Assembly: GCF_012163145.1 (NCBI RefSeq)
Contig: NZ_JAAVTX010000008.1
Span: forward strand, 186,001-250,000
Length of the DNA: 64,000 nucleotides
DNA from: Falsiroseomonas frigidaquae
Lineage (GTDB): Bacteria > Pseudomonadota > Alphaproteobacteria > Acetobacterales > Acetobacteraceae
Direction of reading: 5' to 3'
Of the stretch, positions 43,559 to 53,251 are shown piece by piece (the stretch's first letter is position 1; each line of letters starts with the position of its first letter). The position numbers and the translations under genes were made by a program. The notes under the pieces are model-generated. The model ran no database searches, had not been told where the DNA came from, and saw only the letters and a list, made by a program, of their open reading frames with translations.

Positions 43559-44647
43559 ATGATGACGGATGACCTTGCGGCTTTGAGGACGGAAGCGGAG
43601 GCGGCACTGGCCGGCGCCGCGGATCTGCGCGCGCTCGATGCGGTGCGGGTGGCGGTGCTGGGCAAGTCCGGCAGCCTGAGCGGTTTGCTCAAGGGCCTGG
43701 GCGCCGTCCCGGCCGACCAGCGGAAGGAACGCGGCGCCGCGCTGAACCGCCTGAAGGGCGAGGTCGAGGCGCTGCTCGAAGCCCGCAAGACGGCGCTGGA
43801 GGCGGAGGCGCTGACGGCGCGGCTGAAGGCGGAGCGGCTGGATGTCTCCCTGCCGCCCCGCCCCTTCGCGCCGGGCACGGCCGCGGATGGCGGCATCCAC
43901 CCGATCAGCCGGACCATCGACGAGCTGACGGCGATCTTCGGCAGCATGGGCTTCCGGGTGGTCGAGGGGCCGGATATCGAGGGCGACTGGTACAATTTCG
44001 GCGCGCTCAACATCCCGGACCATCACCCGGCGCGGCAGGACCACGACACCTTCTACATGCCGGGCACCGATGCCGCCGGGCAGCGGCTGGTGCTGCGCAC
44101 GCAGACATCGCCCTTGCAGATCCGCACCATGCTGGGCGAGCCGCCGCCGATCCGCATCATCGCGCCCGGCCGCACCTATCGCGCCGACCATGATGCGACG
44201 CACAGCCCGATGTTCCACCAGGTGGAGGGGCTGGTGATCGACCGCGGGATTACCCTCGGCCATCTGAAGGGCTGCCTGACGGATTTCCTGCGGGCGTTCT
44301 TCGGCATTTCCGACCTGCCGGTGCGATTCCGCAGCAGCTACTTCCCGTTCACCGAGCCCTCCATGGAAGTGGACATCGGCTGGAACCGGAAGACGGGTGA
44401 GCTTGGCGGCGGTGGCGACTGGCTGGAGATCCTGGGCAGCGGCATGGTCCACCCGAAGGTGCTGGCCAATTGCGGGCTGGACCCGCGCGAATGGCAGGGC
44501 TTCGCCTTCGGCATGGGCATCGAGCGCATCACCATGCTGAAGCACGGCATGCCGGATTTGCGCCCCTTCTACGAAAGCGACCTGCGCTGGCTGCGCCACT
44601 GGGCCGCCGATCCGCTGGCGCCGGCCAGCCTGCACGAGGGGATCTGA
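43559..44647 (+). CDS. pheS: phenylalanine-tRNA ligase alpha subunit
   Basis: PheS carries the class II catalytic core and charges tRNA-Phe with PheT as an alpha2beta2 tetramer. 362 residues; two adjacent ATGs (43559, 43562) are possible starts. An N-terminal coiled-coil (residues 5-90, e.g. LKGEVEALLEARKTALEAEAL) precedes the core: HPISRTIDELTAIFGSMGF near 105, DHDTFYMPG (near 160), LRTQTSPLQIRTM near 180, ITLGHLKGCLTDFL (near 230), FRSSYFPFTEPSMEVDIG near 255 and motif 3 FAFGMGIERITMLKHGMPDLRPFYESDLRWL near 320. Stops 4 bp before pheT. Confidence 0.97.
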   Translation: MMTDDLAALRTEAEAALAGAADLRALDAVRVAVLGKSGSLSGLLKGLGAVPADQRKERGAALNRLKGEVEALLEARKTALEAEALTARLKAERLDVSLPPRPFAPGTAADGGIHPISRTIDELTAIFGSMGFRVVEGPDIEGDWYNFGALNIPDHHPARQDHDTFYMPGTDAAGQRLVLRTQTSPLQIRTMLGEPPPIRIIAPGRTYRADHDATHSPMFHQVEGLVIDRGITLGHLKGCLTDFLRAFFGISDLPVRFRSSYFPFTEPSMEVDIGWNRKTGELGGGGDWLEILGSGMVHPKVLANCGLDPREWQGFAFGMGIERITMLKHGMPDLRPFYESDLRWLRHWAADPLAPASLHEGI

Positions 44648-44651
44648 TCCG

Positions 44652-47126
44652 ATGAAATTCCCCCTGAGCTGGCTGCGCGAGCATCTGGAGACGGATGCGA
44701 CGCTGGACGCCATTGCCACCACCCTCTCCGCCATCGGCATCGAGGTCGAGGGCATCGAGGACAAGGCCGCGCAGCTCGGCAGCTTCCGCATCGCCCGCGT
44801 GATCGAGGCGGTTCAGCACCCGAATGCGGACCGGCTGCGGCAGCTGCGCGTCGATGTGGGCGATGGGCGCGAACTGTCCGTTGTCTGCGGCGCGCCGAAT
44901 GCGCGGACGGGCATGAAGGGCGTGCTGGCGGTGCCGGGCGACTTCATCCCGGGCACCGGCATCACGCTGAAGCTGGGCGAGATCCGCGGCGTGAAGTCCG
45001 AGGCGATGATGCTGTCCTCGCGGGAAATGGGTCTCGGCGATGACCATTCGGGCATCGTGGACCTGCCGGAGGATGCGCCGCTCGGCGAGAGCTATGTGAA
45101 GTGGGCGGGCCTCGATGATCCGGTGATCGAGATCAAGGTCACGCCGAACCGCGGCGACGCGCTCTCCGTGCGTGGCATTGCACGGGATCTGGCGGCGGCG
45201 GGCCTCGGCACGCTGAAGGGCTGGGAGGTGGCGCCGGTGGCGCCGGCCTATCCCGCTCCGCTGCAGTGGAAGATCGCCGATCCGCGGGCCTGCACCTGGG
45301 TGCTGGGGCGTGCGGTGCGGGGCGTGAAGAACGGGCCCTCCCCGCAATGGCTGCAGGACCGGCTGGTGGCGATCGGGCTGCGGCCGATCAGCGCGCTGGT
45401 TGATATCACCAATTTTTTCACGTTTGCTGTCGGTCGCCCGCTGCATGTCTTCGACGTGGCGAAGGTTGCCGGCACCGAGCTGACCATGCGTATGGCCCGG
45501 CCCGGCGAGGAATTGCTGGCGCTGAACGGCAAGACCTATGCGCTGACGGAGGAGGACGGCGTCATCGCCGATGCCGATGGCGCGGAAGCGCTGGGCGGCA
45601 TCATCGGTGGCGAGCATTCGGGCTGCGACGAAGGCACCACCGAATGCTTCATCGAATGTGCGCTGTTCGACCCGGTGCGCATCGCGCTGTCCGGCCGCCG
45701 GCATGATGTGCGCACCGATGCGCGGTCCCGCTTCGAACGCGGCATCGACCCGGCACTGCTGCCCAAGGCGCTGGAAGCGGCGACGAGGATGATCCAGGAG
45801 CTGTGCGGTGGCGAGGCTTCGGAGATTTCCGAGGCCGGGGCCGAGCCGGCCTGGCAGCGCCAGGCGACGCTGCGCTTCGCCCGGGTGCGCGACCTCGGCG
45901 GGCTGGATCTGCCGGAGGCCGAGGTGGTCGGGCGGCTGGAGCGGCTGGGCTTCACCATCGCAGCCCGTGATGCGGCGCAGGTGACGGTGGATGTGCCGTC
46001 CTGGCGCAACGACATCGCCGGCCCTGGAGCGCTGGCGCAGGACCCCTCCCTGCCCGCCGACCGCGCCCGCATCGCCGCCGAGGGCTGTGCCGAGATCGAG
46101 CCGGAATGCGACCTGGTGGAGGAGGTGCTGCGCCTGGGCGGGCTGGATGCGGTGCCGGCGGTGTCGCTGCCCGTCACCTCCGCCGTGCCGCGACCGGCGC
46201 TGGCGCCGAAGCAGGTCCGCGCGGCGCTGGCGCGGCGGGTGCTGGCTTCGCGCGGGATGCAGGATTGCGTGACCTACGGCTTCCTGGACCGGGCGACGGC
46301 CGCCCTATTTGGCGAGACGCCGGATGGGCTGCACCTGGAAAACCCGATCGCCAGCGACCTGGACCAGATGCGGCCGACGCCTGTGGCATCGCTGGCCATG
46401 GCGGCCGCCCGCAATGCGGCGCGTGGCTTCGGCGATGTGGCATTGGGCGAGATCGGCGGCGCCTATCGCGACCCGGCGGCGGGCATCAGCCAGTTGGCGG
46501 TCGCCGCGGGCGTGCGCGCCGGGCAGACGGCGGCCAACTGGGCAGCGCCGGCGCGGCCGGTGGATGCGCTGGATGCCAAGGGCGATGCGCTGGCCGTCGT
46601 GGCGGCGCTCGGCGTGCCGATGGCGGCCGTGATGCTGACCACGGATGCGCCGGGCTTCTACCACCCCGGCCGTTCCGGCGTGCTGCGCCAGGGGCCGAAG
46701 ACGGTACTGGCGACCTTCGGCGAACTGCACCCGCTTGTGGTGAAGGCACTCGGCCTGGCAGGGCCGGTGGTGGCCTTCGAGGTGTTCCTCGACGCGATCG
46801 CGGAGCCGAAGCGCAGGAAGAAGGGCCTGCCCGACCTGCCGGCCTTCCAGCCGCTGCGGCGCGACTTTGCGTTCATTGTCGATGCGAGCGTGCCGGCGGA
46901 GCAGGTGCTGCGTGCGGCCCGCAATGCGGAGAAGACGCTGGTGGCCGACGTGGTGCTGTTCGACCGCTATGCCGGCGACAAGCTGCCGGAAGGCAAGATC
47001 AGCCTGGCGATCCAGGCGACCTTGCAGCCGAAGGAACGCACCCTGACCGATGCCGAGATCGAAGCCGTCACGGGCAAGATCGTCGCCGCCGTGACCAAGG
47101 CAACCGGCGCGGTGCTGCGCGGCTGA
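44652..47126 (+). CDS. pheT: phenylalanine-tRNA ligase beta subunit
   Basis: 824 residues, within the usual 790-830. An EMAP/tRNA-binding N-terminal fold (FRIARVIEAVQHPNADRLRQLRVDVG, near 42, then GVKSEAMMLSSREMGLG near 112), the B3/B4 editing domain (around 220-400), B5 (EISEAGAEPAWQRQATLRFARV near 395, GLDLPEAEVVGRLERLGFTI), a catalytic-like class II domain without motifs (around 480-700) and a C-terminal ferredoxin-like anticodon-binding domain (RDFAFIVDASVPAEQVLRA near 735, LFDRYAGDKLPEGKISLAIQATLQPKERTLTDAEIE) are all visible. It forms a heterotetramer with PheS. Tandem 15-bp repeats follow the stop. Confidence 0.97.
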   Translation: MKFPLSWLREHLETDATLDAIATTLSAIGIEVEGIEDKAAQLGSFRIARVIEAVQHPNADRLRQLRVDVGDGRELSVVCGAPNARTGMKGVLAVPGDFIPGTGITLKLGEIRGVKSEAMMLSSREMGLGDDHSGIVDLPEDAPLGESYVKWAGLDDPVIEIKVTPNRGDALSVRGIARDLAAAGLGTLKGWEVAPVAPAYPAPLQWKIADPRACTWVLGRAVRGVKNGPSPQWLQDRLVAIGLRPISALVDITNFFTFAVGRPLHVFDVAKVAGTELTMRMARPGEELLALNGKTYALTEEDGVIADADGAEALGGIIGGEHSGCDEGTTECFIECALFDPVRIALSGRRHDVRTDARSRFERGIDPALLPKALEAATRMIQELCGGEASEISEAGAEPAWQRQATLRFARVRDLGGLDLPEAEVVGRLERLGFTIAARDAAQVTVDVPSWRNDIAGPGALAQDPSLPADRARIAAEGCAEIEPECDLVEEVLRLGGLDAVPAVSLPVTSAVPRPALAPKQVRAALARRVLASRGMQDCVTYGFLDRATAALFGETPDGLHLENPIASDLDQMRPTPVASLAMAAARNAARGFGDVALGEIGGAYRDPAAGISQLAVAAGVRAGQTAANWAAPARPVDALDAKGDALAVVAALGVPMAAVMLTTDAPGFYHPGRSGVLRQGPKTVLATFGELHPLVVKALGLAGPVVAFEVFLDAIAEPKRRKKGLPDLPAFQPLRRDFAFIVDASVPAEQVLRAARNAEKTLVADVVLFDRYAGDKLPEGKISLAIQATLQPKERTLTDAEIEAVTGKIVAAVTKATGAVLRG

Positions 47127-47140
47127 TCGGCTGGCCCGAT

Positions 47141-47200
47141 CCCGTCAAGCCCGGTCCCGTCAAGCCCGGTCCCGTCAAGCCCGGTCCAGTCAAGCCCGGT
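47141..47200. repeat. four tandem 15-bp units after pheT
   Basis: CCCGTCAAGCCCGGT at 47141-47155, 47156-47170 and 47171-47185, and a one-base variant at 47186-47200. They lie between convergent pheT and the RidA gene; no spacers, so this is a minisatellite. Confidence 0.9.
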
Positions 47201-47229
47201 CCCGCCAGGCGCGGGGCCGGGCCGGGCGG

Positions 47230-47616
47230 TCAGTCCTTGCCGAGATAGACGGTGGCATCGATCTCGACCAGGCAATCGACGGAGCCGAGCCCGCTGACGA
47301 TGCAGGACACGCGGTGCGGCGGGTTCTCGACGAAATTGGCGAAATACACCTCGTTCATCGGCTCCCAATTCGCGCGGTCCGTCACGTAGACGGTGCACTT
47401 CACCACATCATCCATGGTGCCGCCGGCCTCCTCGATCAGGGCGCGGATATTGTCCAGCGTCTGTTGCGTCTGGGCACGGACATCGCCGACGACGAACCTG
47501 CCTTCCACGTCCCGGCCGGTGGAGCAGACGAACAGGAATCCGCCGGCCAGCGTCGCCTGGGCGAAGGGGCGGCTGGATTTGAACACCTTGGGTGACGAGA
47601 TGGCGCGCTTCGGCAT
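47230..47616 (-). CDS. RidA family protein (2-iminobutanoate/2-iminopropanoate deaminase type)
   Basis: 128 residues, usual size for YjgF/YER057c/UK114 trimers. The central FAQATLAGGFLFVCSTG, then QTQQTLDNIRALIEEAGGTMDDVVKCTVYVTD and the C-terminal PPHRVSCIVSGLGSVDCLVEIDATV carry the family features; the conserved arginine of the active site is in PPHRVS. Enamine/imine hydrolysis that protects PLP enzymes is the typical role, but subgroup-level assignment is not certain. It is convergent with pheT, with 103 bp holding the 15-bp repeats between them. Confidence 0.85.
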   Translation of the reverse strand: MPKRAISSPKVFKSSRPFAQATLAGGFLFVCSTGRDVEGRFVVGDVRAQTQQTLDNIRALIEEAGGTMDDVVKCTVYVTDRANWEPMNEVYFANFVENPPHRVSCIVSGLGSVDCLVEIDATVYLGKD

Positions 47617-47699
47617 GGCGTTCGGCTCCTTCGGATGATCCGGTTTGTTCTGATATTTGCTCTTCCGCCGTCGCGAAAGACCCGGCTACCCTTCCGGGC

Positions 47700-48692
47700 A
47701 TGATCGCCCGCCGCACGCTGCTCGCCGCCACCGCCGCCGCGCCTTTGGCGAGCCCCGCCCTTGGCCAGATATCGACCACCCGGCCGATGCGGCTGATCGT
47801 GCCCAATCCACCCGGCGGGCAATCCGACACCATCGCCCGGCTGTATGGCGAGGCCATCCAGGCAACTTCCGGCCAGGCCGTCGTCATCGAGAATCGCAGC
47901 GGCGCCAATGGTCTGATCGCCATGGATGCGGTCTCCAAGGCGCCGCCGGATGGCCTGACCACGGGGCTGTTCAGCATAACGCTGTTCACCTCCCTGCCCG
48001 CCATGATGTCGCGCATGCCGCTGGATGTGGACCGGGACGTGACGCCGATCACCAGCGTCGTCACCTCCACCACGCTGTGCTGCGTGCGGGCGGACCGGGC
48101 GGCGGAGCGGGGCTGGACCGATTTCGGCGCCATGCTGGACTGGGCCAGGCGCCCGGGGAATGAACTGACGAATGGCGCCGCCAGCAGCGGCGGCGCGTCC
48201 CACCTGCTGACGGCGACCATCGCCCGGCGCAGCGGGGCCGCCATCACCGTGGTGCCATACCGGGGCGGCGCGCCGGCGCTGAACGACCTGCTGGCGGGCA
48301 ATATCGACATGGCCTTCGACTTCATGCCGGCCCTGCTGCCGCATGTGGCCGCCGGCACGCTGAAGCCGATGGCCGTAGGGTCCCGCGCCCGGGTGCCATT
48401 CCTGCCGGATGTGCCGGGCCTCGGTGAATTCGCCGGCCATGGCATCGGCGAGATCGACCTGCAGAGCTGGAACATCCTGGCCGGCCCGGCCGGACTGCCG
48501 CCGGCGCTGTGCAGCCAGACGGTTGAGCTGCTGCGCCGCGCCGCCGCCCATCCGGGGCTGGAGGAACGGCTGCGCGCCAATGGCCTGCTGCCGCTGCCGC
48601 CGCTGGAGCCGGCCGCGACCCGCGCCCGGATCCTGGCCGACCGCCCGCGGTGGCGGGAGATGGTGGAGATCAGCGGCGCCCGGATCGAATAA
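47700..48692 (+). CDS. Bug/TctC family tripartite tricarboxylate binding protein
   Basis: 330 residues. Signal peptide MIARRTLLAATAAAPLASPALG at 1-22, with an arginine pair. The mature sequence follows the Bug (TctC) scheme: RPMRLIVPNPPGGQSDTIARLYGEAI, VVIENRSGANGLIAMDAVSKAPPDG near 60, YRGGAPALNDLLAGNIDMAFDF near 180 and GLPPALCSQTVELLRRAA near 268. These periplasmic proteins bind carboxylates or other solutes and usually feed a TctAB carrier encoded elsewhere. The ATG at 47700 is chosen because the signal peptide starts there; the frame upstream is part of the RidA leader. Promoter for lepA follows. Confidence 0.87.
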   Translation: MIARRTLLAATAAAPLASPALGQISTTRPMRLIVPNPPGGQSDTIARLYGEAIQATSGQAVVIENRSGANGLIAMDAVSKAPPDGLTTGLFSITLFTSLPAMMSRMPLDVDRDVTPITSVVTSTTLCCVRADRAAERGWTDFGAMLDWARRPGNELTNGAASSGGASHLLTATIARRSGAAITVVPYRGGAPALNDLLAGNIDMAFDFMPALLPHVAAGTLKPMAVGSRARVPFLPDVPGLGEFAGHGIGEIDLQSWNILAGPAGLPPALCSQTVELLRRAAAHPGLEERLRANGLLPLPPLEPAATRARILADRPRWREMVEISGARIE

Positions 48693-48733
48693 GCGGGCCG
48701 GGTAGCCGGCACAGGCGCCGCGCCCGGAAAAGT

Positions 48734-48762
48734 TTGGACTTACGCGGGTTCTGCCCTATCTC
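48734..48762 (+). promoter_or_regulatory. sigma-70 type promoter of lepA
   Basis: TTGGAC (48734-48739), a 17-bp spacer, then TATCTC (48757-48762), 50 bp upstream of the lepA ATG. Good match and ideal spacing, so a likely promoter. Confidence 0.55.
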
Positions 48763-48812
48763 CCCGGTGACGCAGGCGGGCCTTTCCCGCCATGGCCGGC
48801 GCCCGGAAACAG

Positions 48813-50618
48813 ATGACCGACACACCCCTCTCCCGCATCCGCAACTTCTCGATCATCGCCCATATCGACCATGGGAAGTCCACGCTCGCCGACCGGCTGA
48901 TCCAGACCACCGGCACCGTGGCGCTGCGCGAGATGAAGGAACAGCTCCTCGACAACATGGAGCTGGAGCGGGAGCGCGGCATCACCATCAAGGCGCAGAC
49001 CGTGCGCCTGCAATACAAGGCGAAGGATGGGGAGACCTACATCCTCAACCTGATGGACACGCCCGGCCATGTGGACTTCGCCTATGAGGTGAGCCGGTCG
49101 CTCGCCGCCTGCGAGGGGTCCCTGCTGGTGGTCGATGCCTCGCAGGGCGTCGAGGCGCAGACGCTGGCCAATGTTTACCAGGCGCTGGATGCCAACCACG
49201 AGATCGTCCCGGTCCTGAACAAGATCGACCTGCCGGCGGCGGAGCCGGAGCGGGTGAAGCAGCAGATCGAGGATGTCATCGGCCTCGATGCCTCCGACGC
49301 CGTGATGATTTCGGCCAAGACCAGCCTGAACATCGAAGGCGTGCTGGAGGCCATCGTCACCCGCCTGCCGCCGCCGACCGGCGATGGCGAGAAGACGCTG
49401 ACGGCCCTGCTGGTCGATAGTTGGTACGACGCCTATCTCGGCGTGGTGGTGCTGGTGCGGGTGCGCGACGGGCATCTGCGCAAGGGCATGAAGATCCGCA
49501 TGATGTCGAACGGCACCGCCCATACGGTGGAGCAGGTCGGTGTCTTCACGCCCAAGATGGTGGCGGTGGAAAGCCTCGGCCCGGGCGAGATGGGCTACGT
49601 CACCGCGGCCATCAAGACGGTGGCCGATACCAATGTCGGCGACACGCTGACCGATGACCGCAACCCGGCGACGGAGGCCCTGCCGGGCTTCAAGCCTTCC
49701 ATCCCCGTGGTCTGGTGCGGGTTGTACCCGGTGGATGCGGATGATTTCGAGAAGCTGCGCGAATCGGTCGGCAAGCTGCGGCTGAACGACAGCAGCTTCC
49801 ACTACGAGATGGAGAACAGCGCGGCGCTGGGCCTCGGCTACCGCTGCGGCTTCCTCGGCCTGCTGCACCTCGAGATCGTGCAGGAGCGCCTTTCCCGCGA
49901 GTTCGACCTGGACCTGATCGCGACCGCGCCTTCCGTCGTCTACAAGATCAAGAAGACGAACGGCGAGGAGAGCGAGCTGCACAACCCGGCCGACATGCCG
50001 GACCCCAGCGTGATCGAGGAAATCAGCGAGCCCTGGATCAAGGCCACCATCATGGTGCCGGAGGAATATCTCGGCTCCGTCCTCACGCTGTGCAACGAGC
50101 GCCGCGGCGAGCAGGTGGAGCTGACCTATGTCGGCACCCGCCCGATGGCCGTCTATCGCCTGCCGCTCAATGAGGTGGTGTTCGATTTCTACGACCGGTT
50201 GAAATCGGTCTCCCGCGGCTATGCCAGCTTCGACTACACGGTGGATGGCTACCAGCCGGGCGACCTGGTGAAGATCTCCATCCTGGTGAATGCGGAGCCG
50301 GTGGACGCGCTGTCCTTCATGGCGCACCGCACCCAGGCGGACCGCCGCGGCCGGCAGATCTGCGAGAAGCTGAAGGAGCTGATCCCGCGCCAGCTCTTCA
50401 AGATCCCGATCCAGGCCGCGATCGGCGGCCGCGTGATTGCGCGCGAGACGATCAGCGCCATGTCGAAGGACGTCACGGCAAAGTGCTATGGCGGTGACAT
50501 CAGCCGCAAGCGCAAGCTGCTGGACAAGCAGAAGGAAGGCAAGAAGCGCATGCGGCAGTTCGGCAAGGTCGAAATCCCGCAGAGCGCCTTCATCGCCGCC
50601 CTGAAGATGGACGCCTGA
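48813..50618 (+). CDS. lepA: elongation factor 4 (LepA), ribosome-associated GTPase
   Basis: 601 residues (E. coli 599) from the ATG at 48813, with the family N-terminus [26 protein letters not shown]. GTPase motifs: AHIDHGKST (G1) near 15, [12 protein letters not shown] (G2), [12 protein letters not shown] (G3) and [12 protein letters not shown] (G4). The EF-G-like domains II, III and V follow, then the LepA-specific C-terminal domain with [32 protein letters not shown] near 555. LepA promotes initiation or back-translocation under stress. It is followed 37 bp later by a second Bug protein. A longer in-frame start at 48792 seems unnecessary. Confidence 0.97.
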   Translation: MTDTPLSRIRNFSIIAHIDHGKSTLADRLIQTTGTVALREMKEQLLDNMELERERGITIKAQTVRLQYKAKDGETYILNLMDTPGHVDFAYEVSRSLAACEGSLLVVDASQGVEAQTLANVYQALDANHEIVPVLNKIDLPAAEPERVKQQIEDVIGLDASDAVMISAKTSLNIEGVLEAIVTRLPPPTGDGEKTLTALLVDSWYDAYLGVVVLVRVRDGHLRKGMKIRMMSNGTAHTVEQVGVFTPKMVAVESLGPGEMGYVTAAIKTVADTNVGDTLTDDRNPATEALPGFKPSIPVVWCGLYPVDADDFEKLRESVGKLRLNDSSFHYEMENSAALGLGYRCGFLGLLHLEIVQERLSREFDLDLIATAPSVVYKIKKTNGEESELHNPADMPDPSVIEEISEPWIKATIMVPEEYLGSVLTLCNERRGEQVELTYVGTRPMAVYRLPLNEVVFDFYDRLKSVSRGYASFDYTVDGYQPGDLVKISILVNAEPVDALSFMAHRTQADRRGRQICEKLKELIPRQLFKIPIQAAIGGRVIARETISAMSKDVTAKCYGGDISRKRKLLDKQKEGKKRMRQFGKVEIPQSAFIAALKMDA

Positions 50619-50655
50619 ACCCTAACGCCTGCCTTCCCGAGGGAACGAGACAAGA

Positions 50656-51636
50656 ATGACCAGGATCGGAAAGCGGGGCCTTCTCGGCCTCGCCGGCGCC
50701 GCGCTCGCCGCGCCTGCTTTCGCACAAGGGACGTTCCCGACCCGCACGGTCAACATGATCGTGCCCTTCGCCGCCGGCGGGCCGACCGACACGGTGGCGC
50801 GGCTGATCGCCCAGGCGATGAGCACCTCGCTCGGCCAGACCGTGGTGGTGGAGAATGTGGGCGGCGCCGGCGGCACGCTGGGTGCGCAGCGCTGCGCCCA
50901 GGCGCGGCCGGATGGCTACACCATCCTGATGCACCACATCGGCATGGCGACTATTCCGACTCTGTATCGCCGCCTCGCCTATGACCCGATCAACGGCTTC
51001 GAGACCATCGGCCTGGTGACCGAGGTGCCGATGACGCTGATCGGCCGCAACGGCCTGCCGGCGCAGACCATGACCGAACTCGCGGCCCTGGTGCGGCGGG
51101 AAGGCGAGAAGCTGAACTACGCCAATGCCGGCATCGGCGCCGCCAGCCACCTGTGCGGCCTGCTGCTGCAACAGGCACTCGGCACCAAGATGACCACGGT
51201 GCCCTATCGCGGCACCGGCCCGGCGATGAACGACCTGCTGGCCGGCACGGTGGACCTGATGTGCGACCAGACCACCAATACGACGGAGCAGATCAAGTCC
51301 GGCAGCGTGCGCGGCTTCGCGGCGACCACGCCGGAGCGGATTGCCGCGCTGCCGGACCTGCCCACCGCGGCCCAGGGCGGGCTGCCGGGCTTCGAGGTCA
51401 GCGTGTGGCACGGCCTGTATGCGCCGAAGGGCACACCGGCACCGGTCATCACCCGGCTGAACCAGGCGCTGGTCACTGCGCTGCAGGATGCCAATGTCGG
51501 CACCCGCTTCGCAGCCCTCGGCACCGCGCCGGTACCGGTGGCGCGCGCCACGCCCGATGCACATCGGGCCTTCTGGCAGGCGGACATCGCCAAGTGGCGC
51601 CCGCTGATCCAGGCCGCCGGCCAATACGCCGACTGA
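50656..51636 (+). CDS. Bug/TctC family tripartite tricarboxylate binding protein
   Basis: 326 residues. Signal peptide MTRIGKRGLLGLAGAALAAPAFAQ (cleaved near 24) with a KRGLL segment. The mature chain shows FPTRTVNMIVPFAAGGPTDTVARLIAQAM, VVVENVGGAGGTLGAQRCAQARPDGYTILM near 70, YRGTGPAMNDLLAGTVDLMCDQTTNT near 190 and WHGLYAPKGTPAPVITRLNQAL near 250, all of the Bug/TctC scheme. The ligand is unknown; carboxylic acids such as citrate or other organic acids are common. It follows lepA on the same strand by 37 bp and is diverged from the 47700 copy rather than a recent duplicate. The start lacks a strong Shine-Dalgarno. Confidence 0.88.
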   Translation: MTRIGKRGLLGLAGAALAAPAFAQGTFPTRTVNMIVPFAAGGPTDTVARLIAQAMSTSLGQTVVVENVGGAGGTLGAQRCAQARPDGYTILMHHIGMATIPTLYRRLAYDPINGFETIGLVTEVPMTLIGRNGLPAQTMTELAALVRREGEKLNYANAGIGAASHLCGLLLQQALGTKMTTVPYRGTGPAMNDLLAGTVDLMCDQTTNTTEQIKSGSVRGFAATTPERIAALPDLPTAAQGGLPGFEVSVWHGLYAPKGTPAPVITRLNQALVTALQDANVGTRFAALGTAPVPVARATPDAHRAFWQADIAKWRPLIQAAGQYAD

Positions 51637-51693
51637 TTTCGGTATGCTGCCGCAAGCGGGTTGCCATCTGGGCTGCCCGTCCACCGGCGCCGC

Positions 51694-52188
51694 ATGAAGG
51701 TTGTCGAGCGGAACGCTGAGAGATTGACGCTGGAAGACCGGCCGGTCTTCCTAGGCGTCTTCATGGCCGTCTTCATCTTGGGCTTTGCCTGGCGGGGTAT
51801 CTCGGACGCGCTGGCCGGGGATCTGGAAACGGCCATCGGCACGCTGGCGCTCGCCATCGGCATGACCGCGCTGACTTTCGGCGTGCTGATCGAGGTCGTC
51901 CAACTCCGCTTCGACCGCGTCGAGGGCCTGATCCGCCTGCGCCGGATCAAGGCCAGTGGTACCAGGGAGGAGAGCTTCCCCCTGGCCGAACTGCATGGCG
52001 CGGAGATCGAGAGCCGGCGCGCCGCCGGCTCCGGCAAGCGGCGGCAGTCCGCCACCCATCGCACGGTGCTGGTTCTGGGGGCGGACCAGCGCCGCGTGCC
52101 GCTGTCCCGCACCTTTGCCCAGGGCCGGCAGGCAGAGATCACCGCCGAGGCGATCAACCGCTGGTGGCGCCCCGTCAGCGACGGGTGA
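51694..52188 (+). CDS. small membrane protein of unknown function
   Basis: 164 residues from the ATG at 51694. Two hydrophobic segments (FLGVFMAVFILGFAWRGI near 20 and IGTLALAIGMTALTFGVLIEVV near 47) form a short hairpin; the rest (residues 72-160) is a soluble beta-rich region, LRFDRVEGLIRLRRIKASGTREE and VLVLGADQRRVPLS, resembling a PH-like or DUF-type tail. I do not recognise it. It is a single gene between the Bug protein and the convergent adenosine-deaminase gene, whose stop it overlaps by 14 bp. The Met used is the first that leaves the membrane part intact. Confidence 0.55.
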   Translation: MKVVERNAERLTLEDRPVFLGVFMAVFILGFAWRGISDALAGDLETAIGTLALAIGMTALTFGVLIEVVQLRFDRVEGLIRLRRIKASGTREESFPLAELHGAEIESRRAAGSGKRRQSATHRTVLVLGADQRRVPLSRTFAQGRQAEITAEAINRWWRPVSDG

Positions 52189-53251
52189 CGGCGAGGTCCA
52201 GCGCCCGGTCCTCGGGGTCCAGATCTCGCTCCAGCGCATCCAGCGCCGCGGTGAACTCGGCGCGCAGCGCGGCCTTCTCCACCTCCGGCAGCCAGGATCC
52301 CTCCAGCCCCGCCAGGCTCAGCTTCCGCGCCTCCGCCACGCCCCAGCCGAGATCGGCGAAGACCGTGCGCCAGCTATGGCCCATGGTGGTGCCGAAGATG
52401 GTGGGGTCGTCCGTGCCGAGGCTGATGTTCAGACCGGCATCGAACATCGCCCTGATGCGCTGGCGGCGCGGGGCGCGGTTCCATTCCATGCCGGACCAGC
52501 ATGCCATGGTGAAGGGCACCTGTTCCTGCGCCGCGCGGGCCACCACGGCGGGGTCAGCCAGCATGTTGTAGCCGTGGTCCAGCCGGTCGCAGCCCAGCAT
52601 GTCCCGGCACAGGGTGAAGTGCATCGGCGGCGCCTCGAACAGCGCCTGGTTGTCCTCGCAGACATGGGCGGTGCGGCGGTAGCCATCGCGGCCCGCCTGG
52701 CGCCAGGCCTCGACCCAGAGATGCGCGGGGCCGGCGCGCTCGGCGCCGTCCAGGCCGATGCCGATCACCTCCGCCCGCTTCCACTTGGCCATCCATTCCA
52801 GCATCTGCAGGGATTCGGAAGGCAGGCAGACGCTGCGGTCGATGCAGGCGATCAGCTTCGCCGAGACGCCATAGGTCGCCTGCCCGCGCGCGAGACCTTC
52901 CAGCAACCCGTCCACGATCTCCGGATAGGTCACGCCGTTCGGGGAGAAGTAGTGCGGGTTGAAGAAGATCTCGGTGTGGCGGACATTGCCGTGGCGGTGC
53001 AGGTCCTCGATGCATTCGAAGGCAACTCGGGAAAATTCCGCCGGGGTCCGCACCGCCAGCGCGCCAAGCCGGAGGATGTCGAGGAACTCATAGAAGGTCT
53101 CGAAGTGGTACATCTCGGCGGCGGGCTTCGGCAGGCGCACGCCGTTCTTCGCGGCGAGCTCGTCCAGCGTCTCCGCCCGGATCGCGCCGGCGATGTGCAG
53201 GTGCAGCTCCACTTTCGGCACGGCGTCGAGATAGTCCGAGAAGGACAGCAT
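52175..53251 (-). CDS. adenosine deaminase family protein
   Basis: 358 residues. Zinc-dependent deaminases of this family act on adenosine, adenine or related purines. Metal-binding VELHLHIAGAI (His17, His19), a distal His in TAHVCEDNQALFEAPPMHFTL (near 200), and the C-terminal SLGTDDPTIFGTTM (Asp pair of metal and active site near 290) are in place. The HLHIAGAI form is a variant of the usual HLHLEG. The ATG at 53249-53251 overlaps the last base of the stop of the upstream family-5 binding protein (TGATG), so translation is coupled and the pair may handle the same kind of substrate. The exact substrate cannot be named. Confidence 0.82.
   Translation of the reverse strand: MLSFSDYLDAVPKVELHLHIAGAIRAETLDELAAKNGVRLPKPAAEMYHFETFYEFLDILRLGALAVRTPAEFSRVAFECIEDLHRHGNVRHTEIFFNPHYFSPNGVTYPEIVDGLLEGLARGQATYGVSAKLIACIDRSVCLPSESLQMLEWMAKWKRAEVIGIGLDGAERAGPAHLWVEAWRQAGRDGYRRTAHVCEDNQALFEAPPMHFTLCRDMLGCDRLDHGYNMLADPAVVARAAQEQVPFTMACWSGMEWNRAPRRQRIRAMFDAGLNISLGTDDPTIFGTTMGHSWRTVFADLGWGVAEARKLSLAGLEGSWLPEVEKAALRAEFTAALDALERDLDPEDRALDLAVTRR

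Noticed and set aside
47141-47200. Possible CRISPR repeats
   Set aside because: The 15-bp units are directly adjacent with no spacers and there are no cas genes in the window; the same holds for 25921-26005.
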